DNA of 64,000 nucleotides, from assembly GCA_963853835.1 (NCBI GenBank), contig OY970828.1, positions 20,059,468-20,123,467 of the forward strand, written 5' to 3'. The position numbers and the translations under genes were made by a program. How positions within the stretch are numbered: position 1 is the first letter of the stretch; each line of letters begins with the position of its first letter. Below the pieces are notes generated by a model that saw only the letters and a program-made list of their open reading frames with translations, had not been told where the DNA came from and searched no databases. Shown here in pieces: positions 35,690-47,700 of the stretch. Origin of the DNA: Calendula officinalis. Lineage: Eukaryota > Streptophyta > Magnoliopsida > Asterales > Asteraceae.

Positions 35690-38134
35690 TCACTTCAGGG
35701 GAAACTTTAGAAGTTTTCTTTGATGATACTGACTTAGTTGCTCTCCTTTTCTTTGGTACTGAGTACCTAGGACTTGAGAGATCAGTCCAGCATTCATCTC
35801 CCTTATGACATGTATGATGACACCTATAACATTTCTAGGTCTATTTCTAAACATATTTTCATAAGGTATTTTAGAAAAATGTTTCACTTTTGGTAGGTCA
35901 GTATGAACAAGTTTTGCAAATTGTTTACTTAAAGATTTGACCTGATCACCAAGTGTTTTTAAAATGTTATTTTTGTCATTTTTAATAGGTGTTTTAACAT
36001 TTTGTTTTACTGGTTTAAAGGGTGGTGGATCTGATTGCTTCTTTTTATATGGCAGAGAAGTCTTTCTAATATTGTCAGTGTAAGACTTCTTGATTTTGCC
36101 AAGTGTGGACCTAGTTGAAGTTGTTTTTTGTTTATCATGTTTTGAGGAAACAACTTTAACAGGATCTTTAGATGTCTCAGTATGTGATGTTTCTGTTCCT
36201 GCAACTTTTGTATTAGATGAAACATTTGAGATAGAAGTTGTCTTTTTATCATTATATAATTCAAAAGTTGTTGTATTAAATAATAATTCAAAAGGTGGAA
36301 CAGCAGAAGTGTTATACTGATCTATCGGGAGCTCAGTATCAGAAATTTCAGTTATATGAAATTCAACACTGAGTTCTTGTAGCTCAGTATAGCACCTTGA
36401 GCAGATTGAGGGACCAATAGGTTTTTCTAGAATTTCATTTTCCTCATCATCTGACTCAGTTTGACATCCAACTTCACAAAAAGTTTTAGCTTTTATGAAT
36501 TTAAAAGGGTTCATATTTGAAAACTCTTCAAATAAATCAGCAAAATTGTTCCTATTTTTAAATTGAGGATCAACACCAAGTGCAGCCCTCACATGTTCTC
36601 GGAATTGTTGATTTAAACATTTATTTAATTTTATGGAAGCATTTCCCCAAGATTTACATTGTTTTTCAAATTTTTCTTTTTCAAGTTTGTGTAAATGAGC
36701 TTTATCAGCTAATCTTTGGTTAATGTCCTTTAAATCTGAAAAGTTTAGTTCTAAATTTGTATACTTTGCTAATTTATCTAAGTTTTCATTATTTACCCTT
36801 TCAAGTTCTTGAATTGTTAATTTTAAAGCCTTTTCCTTTTGTACAGAAGCTTTAAGATCAACAATCATATACTCAAAAATCTTGGTTTTTTCATTCACTG
36901 AATAAGTTTGAAAGGAACTTACCTTGTACAACTGAGTGGAATCCCAATCAGTATGGACACTCATCCTCTCAGCCTCTTTGATATCCTTTTCAAAGGAGCT
37001 CTTCAAATCATCTTCAGTGAAAGCCATAAAGGCTTTATTCTCAATCTCTTCCTCATCATCACTTAAGTCTTCATCCATCCATGCTTCCGAGTAAAGTGCT
37101 TGATGAGGTGCTCCATTCCCTTCTGCCCTCTTGCCCTTGCTCCAATTCTTCAGCTTGACATATTTGTCTCTATACCTCTTTGCTCGGTATGCAATCTTGT
37201 CATTTTGGTCAGTCTCAGAAGACTTGGTATGACAATTTGCAGCAATATGTCCAGGCTTTCCACACCTATAGCAAAGACCTGATCTTGGATCAGTATTAGA
37301 AGAGCTAACACCAAGCCTCTACTTTTTCAACTGATCCAGCTTCATAGACGTAAGAGCCATTTGGGTTTCATGCTCTTCTGCCTCAGCATCAGCAAGATCA
37401 ACTTCTGGTTCTTCTGGCTCAGTTACAGTATATGCATGTTGCACAACTAGAGCCATGCCAGTGGAAGCCTTGTCAGTTTTCTTCCAGTTGATCAGTCTTG
37501 CAGCATTATTCTCCTCATGATTCAGCATTAGACCATACAAAGTTTGAAGAGTGTATGATTCAATGTTGTTAGCAGCATTGACAGAGTTTGTCATGTCAAG
37601 AAATTGTTGAGGAAGACTATCCAGGAACTTTTGAACAAGCTCTCCTTCTTCTTTCACAATGCCTACACTTATTAAATCATGGATAACAGTATTGAACCTG
37701 TTATAGAGAGTGGTGATGTCTTCATTAGGAGTTGAGAAGAAGTTTTCATATTTCCTTCTCATGTTGCTTTTTCTTTGCAACTTCACCTTTGCTGTGCCTT
37801 CATAGGTGACTGATAGGCTATCCCACATAGCCTTTGCTGTTGGCAATTTCATAACTGCATTAAGTATTTCTTTGGTAACAGCATTACCAATCACTCCCTT
37901 TGCTCTTGAGTCTAGACTGAATAACTGACGGTCAGTATCAGTCCAGGTGTGTTTCAGTTTTGGAACTGTCCTTATGCTCTCAGGAGCATCATCAGTAGCA
38001 GCAACAGGTTCCACAGTTTGTGGAATGATGGGACCATCATATAGCACAGTGAGCATCTCATGGTGAATAGATTCAAGATACCACTGAGCTTTAAGCTTCC
38101 ATTGATGAAAATCTTTTCCATCAAAGATGGGCAC
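35690..38134 (-). pseudogene. Gag of SIRE-like copy 1, broken
   Basis: Homologous to the 866-residue gag of copy 2. A deletion of about 38 bp near 38138 removes the original start region. The frame now begins at PIFDGKDFHQWKLKAQW. TAG at 37319-37321 interrupts the protein after SMKLDQLKK. The second half is open from 37078 through a coiled-coil-like Lys/Glu/Leu-rich region. A one-base deletion near 35838 then destroys the second zinc knuckle (FRNRPRN instead of FRNRPRKCYRC). Three independent lesions make it inactive. Confidence 0.88.
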
Positions 38135-38212
38135 TCCCTTACCAGAGTGTTGGAGGGATAGATGTAGGGAATGGCTGCCAGGGTTATTGATCGACTAAAT
38201 AAAGATTAATTT

Positions 38213-38229
38213 AGCCTGCTCGGATACCA
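38213..38229 (-). other. Primer-binding site, SIRE-like copy 1
   Basis: On the minus strand TGGTATCCGAGCAGGCT follows the 5' LTR after AC. It equals the initiator-Met-tRNA type site of copy 2 (TGGTATCAGAGCAGGCT) apart from one A-to-C change. Confidence 0.85.
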
Positions 38230-38231
38230 GT

Positions 38232-38740
38232 TGTTAGGTCACAACACCCTGGTTTAGATGGTTAATTGATTAGATAATTATAACTTAAGACAAATATTGT
38301 ATAAGAACAAGATATGAGTCAAATGTATAATTCCACTAAGTGTGGCTTGTTGCGGAATAACAAGACCACTGATCAATTACAAAAGGTATGAAAATGTAAA
38401 GTGAATTGGTAAGTACTCCTTTGCAAGATGATCTCTATTTATAATGACATAGAGATCTTACATAATGGGCAAAGGAGTAACCGAAGGACTAAGCTAGGAA
38501 TATGACTAAGATCAAGGGATTTGATCTTAGTCCGTTACATAATAAAATGTAACTCAGTCCTTCTACTCAGTCCTTGTACTCAGTATCACTTTCTGATACT
38601 GAGTACTGATACTGAGTTCCAATACTAATTACTCAGTATCAGACCTACACTTAGCTATTTTATTCTACATATTAATCAAAGCTAGTCTAGGTTGTTTTGT
38701 TATCTTAAGATCCAAAGGGGTAAGGCTTTTTGCCTTAACA
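38232..38740 (-). repeat. 5' LTR of SIRE-like copy 1
   Basis: 509 bp, TGTTAGG...CCTTAACA in plus coordinates. Its first 100 bp (U5 on the element strand) differ strongly from copy 2, while the rest is nearly the same. It carries the same hairpins as the 3' LTR. Confidence 0.93.
38436..38443 (-). promoter_or_regulatory. TATA box of SIRE-like copy 1 LTR
   Basis: TATAAATA on the minus strand lies between GATCTCTAT and ATAGAGATC, which form an inverted repeat around it. It is the likely promoter of the full-length element transcript. Confidence 0.65.
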
Positions 38741-41700
38741 GATATAATGGTTCACGGGCCATTCGTATGGGCTATGGACGCTAATTACGGTTTAACAAGG
38801 ATACTTATAGGTTATTGGTCGAAGCTAGTGATTATAATGGTTCACGGGCCATTCGTATGGGTAATGGACACCAATTAAGGTTTAAAAAGGATACTCATAT
38901 GTTTTTGGTCATAGCTAGTGGTCAAAATTAGTCACGGGGCATTCGTATGGGTTCTAGACACCAATTACAAGTTAAAAAATGGATACTTATAGGTTATCGG
39001 TCATAGCTAGTGGTTATAATGGTTCATGGGACATTCGTATGGGTAATGGACACCAATTAAGGTTTAAAATTGATACTTATAGGTTACTGGTCATAGCTAG
39101 TGGTCAAAATCATTCACGGGGCATTCGTATGGGTTCTAGACACTGATTACAGTTTAAAAAATGGATACTTATAGGTTGTTTGTCATAGCTAGTGGTTATA
39201 ATGGTTCACGGGCCATTCGTATGGGCTATGGACGCTAATTACGGTTTAACAAGGATACTTGTAGGTTATTGGTCGAAGCTAGTTGTTATAATGGTCACGG
39301 GCCATTCGTATGTGAAATGGACACCAATTAATGTTTAAAATGGATACTTATAAGTTAGTGGTCTTAGCTAGTGGTCAAAATCGTTCACGGGGCATTCGTA
39401 TGAGCTCTAGACACGAATTTCATTTTAAAAATGGATATATAGGTTACTGGTCATAGCTACTGGTCAAAATCGTTCACGGGGCATTCGTATGGGTTCTAGA
39501 TACCAAATACAGTTTAAAAAATGGATACTTATAGGTTATTCGTCATAGCTATCGGTTATAATGGTTCACGGGCCATTCGTGTGGGCTATGGACGCAAATT
39601 ACGGTTAAAGAAGGATACTTATAGGTTATTGCTCAAAACTAGTGGTTATAATGGTTCACGGACCATTCGTATGGGCTATGAACGCTAATTACGGTTTAAC
39701 AAGGGTACTTATAGGTTATTGGTCGAAGCTAGTGATTATAATGGTTCACGGGCCTTTCTTATGGGTAATGGACAACAATTAAGGTTCAAAATGGATACTT
39801 ATAGGTTATTGGTCATAGCTAGTGGTCAAAATCATTCACGGGGCATTCGTATGGGTTCTGCACACCAATTACATTTTAAAAAATGGATACTTATAGGTTA
39901 TTGGACATAGCTACTGGTTATAATGGTTCACGGGCCATTTGTTTGGGCTATGGACGCTAATTTCGGTTTAACATGGATACTTATAGGTTATTGGTCGTAG
40001 CTAGTGGTTATAATGGTTCACGGGCCATTCGTATGGGTAATGGACATGAATTAGGGTATAAAGTGGATACTTATAGGTTATTAATTGAAGCTAGTGGTTA
40101 TAATGGTTCACGGGGCATTCGTATGGGTAATTGACTCATATTAAGGTTTAAAATGGATACTTATAGGTCATTGGTCATAGCTTGTGGTCAAAAATCGTTC
40201 ACGGGACATTCGTATGGGTTCTAGACACCAATTACAATTTAGAAAAATGGATATTTATAGGTTATTGGTCATAACTAGTGGTTATAATGGTTCACGGGCC
40301 ATTCCTATGGGTTATCAACACCAATCACAGTTTAAAAAATGGATACTTATAGGTTATTGGTTATAGCTAGTGATTATAATGGTTCACGGGCCATACGTAT
40401 GGGCTATGGACGCCAAGTACGGTTTAACATGGATACTTATAGGTTATTGGACGTAGCTAGTGGTTATAATGCTTCATGGGCCATTCGTACGTGTAATGGT
40501 CACCAATTAATGTTTAAAATTGATACTTATATGTTACTGGTCATAGCTAGTGGTCAAAATCATTCACGGGGCATTCATATGGGTTCTAGACACCAATTAC
40601 AGTTTAAAAAATGGATACTTATAGGTTATTGGTCATAGCTACCGGTTATAATGGTTCACGGGCCATTCGTATGGGCTATGGACGCTAATTACGGTTTAAC
40701 AACGATACTTATAGGTTATTGGTCGAAGCTAGTTCGTATGTGTAATGGACACCAATTAATGTTTAAAATGGATACTTATAAGTTATTGGTCTTAGCAAGT
40801 GGTCAAAATCGTTCACGGGGCATTCGTATGAGCTCTAGACACGAATTACATTTTAAAAATATATATATGTTATTGGTCATAGCTAGTGGTCAAAATCGTT
40901 CACGGGGCCTTCGTATGGGTTCTAGATACCAAAATCGTTCACGGGGCATTCGTATATAAAAAATGGATACTTATAGGTTATTGGACATAGCTAGTGGTTA
41001 TAATGGTTCATGGGCCATTTGGTTGGGCTATGGACGCTAATTACGGTTTAACAAGGATACTTATAGGTTATTGGTCGTAGCTAGTGGTTATAATGGTTCA
41101 CGGGGCATTCATATGGGTAATTGACTCATATTAAGGTTTAAAATGGATACTTATAGGTCATTGGTCATAGCTTGTGGTCAAAATCATTCACGGGACATTC
41201 GTGTGGGTTCTAGACACCAATTACAATTTAGAAAAATGGATATTTATAGGTCATTGGTCATAACTTGTGGTCAAAATCGTTCACGGGACATTCTTATGGG
41301 TTCTAGACACCAATTACAATTTAGAAAAATTGATATTTATAGGTTACTGGTTATAGCTAGTGATTATAATGGTTCACGGGCCATTCGTATGGGCAATGGA
41401 CGCCAAGTACGGTTTAACATGGATACTTATAGGTTATTGGACGTAGCTAGTGGTTATAATGCTTCATGGGTCATTCGTATGTGTATTGGTTACCAATTAA
41501 TGTTTAAAATGGATACTTATAGGTTATTGGTCATAGCTAGTGGTCAAAATCATTCACGGGGCATTCGTATGAGTTCTAGACACCATTTACAGTTTAAGAA
41601 ATGGATACCTTATAGGTTATTGGTCATAACTAGTGGCCATAATTGTTCACGGGCCATTTGTATGGGTTATCAACACCAATTATTAAAAAAATGATTATTG

Positions 41701-44700
41701 ATAGATTTTTGGTTATAGCTAGTGATTATATAGGTTCACCGGCCATTTGTATTTGTTATCGAAACCAATTAAGGTTTAAAATGGATACTTGTAGGTTATT
41801 GGTCATAGCTAGTGGTCAACATCATTCACGGGGCATTCGTATGGGTTCTAGACACCAATTACAGTTTAAAAAGTGGATACTTATAGGTTATTGGTCATAC
41901 CTAGTGGTTATAGTGGTTCACGGGCCATTCGTATGGCCTATGGACGCTAATTACGGTTTAACAAGGATACTTATAGGTTATTGTCGAAGCTAGTGGTTAT
42001 AATGGTTCACGGGCCTTTCTTATGGGTAATGGACAACAATTAAGGTTTAAAATGGATACTTATAGGTTATTGGTCATAGCTAGTGGTCAAAATCGTTCAC
42101 GGGGCATTCGTATGGGTTCTGCACACCAATTACAGTTTAAAAAATGGATACTTATAGGTTAATGGACATAGCTATTTGCTATAATGGTTCACGGGGCATT
42201 CGTATGGGTAATTGACTCATATTAAGGTTTAAAATGGATACTTATAGGTCATTGGTCATAGCTTGTGGTCAAAATCGTTCACGGGACATTCGTATGGGTT
42301 CTAGACACCAATTACAATTTAGAAAAATGGATACTTATAGGTCATTGGTCGTAGCTTGTGGTCAAAATCGTTCACGGGACATTCGTATGGGTTCTAGACA
42401 CCAATTACAATTTAGAAAAATGGATATTTACAGGTTATTGGTTATAGCTAGTGATTATAATGGTTCACGGGCCATTCATATGGGCAATGGACGCCAAGTA
42501 CGGTTTAACATGGATACTTATAGGTTATTGGACGTAGCTAATGGTTATAATGCTTCATGGGCCATTCGTATGTGTAATGGTCACCAATTAATGTTTAAAA
42601 TGGATACTTATAGGTTATTGGTCGTAGCTAGTGGTCAAAATCGTTCACGGGGCATTCTTATGAGTTCTAGACACCAATTACAGTTTAAGAAATGGATGCT
42701 TATAGGTTATTGGTCATACCTATTGGTTATAGTGGTTCACGGGCCATTCGTATGGCCTATGGACGCTAATTACGGTTTAACAAGGATACTTATAGGTTAT
42801 TGGTCGAAGCTAGTGGTTATAATGGTTCACGGGCCATTCGTATTTGTAATGGACACCAATTAGTGTTTAAAATGGATACTTATAAGTTATTGGTCATAGC
42901 TAGTGGTCAAAATCGTTGACGGGGCATTCGTATGGGTTCTGCACACCAATTACAGTTTAAAAAATGGATACTTATAGGTTATTGGAGATAGCTATTGGTT
43001 ATAATGGTTCACGGGCCATTTGTTTGGGCTATGGACGCTAATTACGGTTTAACAAGGATACTTACAGGTTATTGGTCGAAGCTAGTAGTTATAATGCTTC
43101 ACGGGCCATTCGTATGTGTAATGGACACCAATTAATGTTTAAAATGGATACTTATAGGTTATTGGTCTTAGCTAGTGGCCAAAATCATTCACGGGGCATT
43201 CGTATGAGTTCTAGACAGCAATTACAGTTTAAAAAATGGATATATGCGTTAGTGGTCATAGCTAGTTTTCAAAATCGTTCACGGGGCATTCGTGTGGATT
43301 GTAGACACCAATTACAGTCTAAAAAATGGGTACTTATAGGTTATTGGTCATAGCTATTGGTTATAATGGTTCACGGGCCATTCGTATGGGCTATGGACGC
43401 TAATTACGGTTTAACAAGGATACTTATAGGTTATTGGTCGAAGCTAGTGATTATAATGGTTCACGGGCCATTCGTATGGGTAATGGACACCAATTAAGGT
43501 TTAAAAACGATACTTATAGGTTTTTGGTCATAGCTAGTGGTCAAAATTACTCACGGGGCATTCGTATGGGTTTTAGACACCAATTACAATTTAAAAAATG
43601 GATACTTATAGGTTATTGGTCATAGCTAGTGGTTATAATTGTTCACGGGACATTCGTATGGGTAATGGACACCAATTAAGGTTTAAAATTGATACTTATA
43701 GGTTACTGGTCATAGCTAGTGGTCAAAATCATTCACGGGGCATTCGTATGGGTTATACACACCAATTACAGTTTAAAAAATTGATACTTTTAGGTTATCG
43801 GTCATAGCTAGTGGTTATAATTGTTCACGGGACATTCGTATGGGTAATGGACACCAACTAAGGTTTAAAATGGATACTTATAGGTCATTGGTCATAGCTT
43901 GTGGTCAAAATCATTCACGGGACATTCGTGTGGGTTCTAGACACCAATTACAATTTAGAAAAATGGATATTTATAGGTTATTGGTCATAGCTAGTGGTTA
44001 TAATGGTTCACGGGCCATTCCTATGGGTTATCAACACCAATCACAGTTTAAAAAATGGATACTTATAGGTTATTGGTTATAGCTAGTGATTATAATGGTT
44101 CACGGGCCATTCGTATGGGCTATGGACGCCAAGTACGGTTTAACAAGGATACTTATAGGTTATTGGACGTAGCTAGTGGTTATAATGCTTCATGGGTCAT
44201 TCGTATGTGTAATGGTCACCAATTAATGTTTAAAATGGATACTTATAGGTTATTATTCATAGCTAGTGGTCAACATTGTTCACGGGACATTCGTATGAGT
44301 TCTAGACACCAATTACAGTTTAAGAAATGGATACCTTATAGGTTATTGGTCGTACCTAGTGGTTATAGTGGTTCACGGGCCATTCGTATGGCCTATGGAC
44401 GCTAACTACGGTTTAACAAGGATACTTATAGGTTATTGGTCGAAGCTAGTGGTTATAATGGTTCACGGGCCATTCGTATTTGTAATGGACACCAATTAAT
44501 GTTTAAAATGGATACTTATAAGTTATTGGTCATAGCTAGTGGTCAAAATCGTTGACGGGGCATTCGTATGGGTTCTGCACACCAATTACAGTTTAAAAAA
44601 TTGATACTTATAGGTTATTGGACATAGCTAGTGGTTATAATGGTTCACGGGCCATTTGTTTGGGCTATGGACGCTAATTACGGTTTAACAAGGATACTTA

Positions 44701-47700
44701 TAGGTTATTGGTCGAAGCTAGTGGTTATAATGGTTCACGGGCCATTCGTATGTGTAATGGACACCAATTAATGTTCAAAATGGATACTTATAGGTTATTG
44801 GTCATAGCTAGTGTTCAAAATCGTTCACGGGGCATTTGTATGGGTTCTGCACACAATTACAGTTTAAAAAATGGATACTTATAGGTTATTGGACATAGCT
44901 AGTGGTTATAATGGTTCACGGGCCATTTGTTTGGGTTATGGACGCTAATTACGGTTTAACAAGGATACTTATAGGTTATTGGTCGAAGCTAGTAGTTATA
45001 AAGCTTCACGGGCCATTAGTATGTGTAATGGACACCAATTAATGTTTAAAATGGATACTTATAGGTTATTGGTCATAGCTAGTGGCCAAAATCGTTCACG
45101 GGGCATTCCAATGAGTTCTAGACAGCAATTACAGTTTAAAAAATGGATATATGCGTTATTGGTCATAGTTTGTTGTCAAAATCGTTCACGGGGTATTCGT
45201 GTGGGTTCTAGACACCAATTACAGTTTAAAAAATGGGTACTTATAGGTTATTGGTCATAGCTATTGGATATAATGGTTCACGGGCCATTCGTATGGGCTA
45301 TGGACGCTAATTACGGTTTAACAAGGATACTTATAGGTTATTAGTCGAAGCTAGTGATTATAATCGTTCACGGTCCATTCGTATGGGTAATGGACACCAA
45401 TTAAGGTTTAAAAAGGATACTCATAGGTTTTTGGTCATAGCTAGTGGTCAAAATTAGTCACGGGGCATTCGTATGGGTTCTAGACACCAACTACAAGTTA
45501 AAAAATGGATACTTATAGGTTATCGGTCATAGCTAGTGGTTATAATGGCTCACGGGACATTCGTATGGGTAATGGACACCAATTAAGGTTTAAAATTGAT
45601 ACTTATAGGTTACTGGTCTTAGCTAGTGGTCAAAATCATTCACGGGGCATTCGTATGGGTTCTATACACCAATTACAGTTTAAAAAATGGATACTTATAG
45701 GTTATTGGTCATAGCTACTGGTTATAATGGTTCACGGGCCATTCGTATGGGCTATGGACGCTAATTACGGTTTAACAAGGATACTTATAGGTTATTAGTC
45801 GAAGCTAGTGATTATAATCGTTCACGGTCCATTCGTATGGGTAATGGACACCAATTAAGGTTTAAAAAGGACACTCATAGGTTTTTGGTCATAGCTAGTG
45901 GTCAAAATTAGTCACGGGGCATTCGTATGGGTTCTAGACACCAACTACAAGTTAAAAAATGGATACTTATAGGTTATCGGTCATAGCTAGTGGTTATAAT
46001 GGCTCACGGGACATTCGTATGGGTAATGGACACCAATTAAGGTTTAAAATTGATACTTATAGGTTACTGGTCTTAGCTAGTGGTCAAAATCATTCACGGG
46101 GCATTCGTATGGGTTCTATACACCAATTACAGTTTAAAAAATGGATACTTATAGGTTATTGGTCATAGCTACTGGTTATAATGGTTCACGGGCCATTCGT
46201 ATGGGCTATGGACGCTAATTACGGTTTAACAAGGATACTTATAGGTTATTGGTCGAAGCTAGTCGTTATAATGGTCACGGGCCATTCGTATGTGTAATGG
46301 ACACCAATTAATGTTTAAAATGGATACTTATAAGTTAGTGGTCTTAGCTAGTGGTTAAAATCGTTCACGGGGCATTCGTATGAGCTCTAGACACTAATTA
46401 CATTTTGAAAATGGATATATAGGTTATTGGTCATAGCTAGTGGTCAAAATCGTTCTCGGGTCATTCGTATGGGTTCTAGATACCAAATACAGTTTAAAAA
46501 ATGGATACTTATAGGTTATTCGTCATAGCTATCGGTTATAATGGTTCACGGGCCATTCGTATGGGCTATGGATGCAAATTACGGTTTAAGAAGGATACTT
46601 ATAGGTTATTGCTCGAAACTAGTGGTTATAATGGTTCACGGGCCATTCGTATGGGCTATGAACGCTAATTTCGGTTTAACAAGGATACTTATAGGTTATT
46701 GGTCGAAGCTAGTGATTATAATGGTTCACGGGCCTTTCTTATAGGTAATGGACAACAATTAAGGTTTAAAATAGATACTTATAGGTTATTGGTCATAGCT
46801 AGTGGTCAAAATCATTCACGGGGCATTCGTATGGGTTCTGCACACCAATTACAGTTTAAAAAATGGATACTTATAGGTTATTGGACATAGCTAGTGGTTA
46901 TAATGGTTCACGGGCCATTTGTTTGGGCTATGGACGCTAATTACGGTTTAACAAGGATACTTATAGGTTATTGGTCGTAGCTAGTGGTTATAATGGTTCA
47001 CGGGCCATTCGTATGGGTAATGGACATGAATTAGGGTATAAAGTGGATACTTATAGGTTATTGGTTGAAGCTAGTGGTTATAATGGTTCACGGGGCATTC
47101 GTATGGGTAATTGACTCATATTAAGGTTTAAAATGGATACTTATAGGTCATTGGTCATAGCTTGTGGTCAAAATCGTTCACGGGACATTCGTATGGGTTC
47201 TAGACACCAATTACAATTTAGAAAAATGGATACTAATAGGTCATTGGTCATAGCTTATGGTCAAAATCGTTCACGGGACATTCGTAAGGGTTCTAGACAA
47301 CAATTACAATTTAGAAAAATGGATATTTATAGGTTATTGGTTATAGCTAGTGATTATAATGGTTCACGGGCCATTCGTATGGGCAATGGACGCCAAGTAC
47401 GGTTTAACATGGATACTTAGAGGTTATTGGACGTAGCTAGTGGTTATAATGCTTCATGGGTCATTCATTTGTGTAATGGTCACCAATTAATGTTTAAAAT
47501 GGATACTTATAGGTTATTGGTCATAGCAAGTGGTCAAAATCGTTCACGGGGCATTTGTATGGGTTCTCCACACAATTACAGTTTAAAAAATGGATACTTA
47601 TAGGTTATTGGACATAGCTAGTGGTTATAATGGTTCACGGGCCATTTGTTTGGGTTACGGACGCTAATTACGGTTTAACAAGGATACTTATAGGTTATTG

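Larger units (their letters stand above)
27258..38740 (-). mobile_element. Ty1/copia SIRE-like element, copy 1 (defective)
   Basis: An 11,483-bp element on the minus strand between TGTTAGG (27258) and CCTTAACA (38740), with target duplication GATAT (27253-27257 and 38741-38745). Order on its strand: 5' LTR, primer-binding site, gag, pol (PR-INT-RT-RH), inverted repeat, internal promoter, two-exon extra gene, polypurine tract, 3' LTR. The LTRs differ at about seven positions by eye plus one short deletion, so insertion was fairly recent. Even so, at least eight disabling lesions are visible across the coding regions. The INT-before-RT order and the extra 3' gene place it with SIRE/Maximus. Confidence 0.94.
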
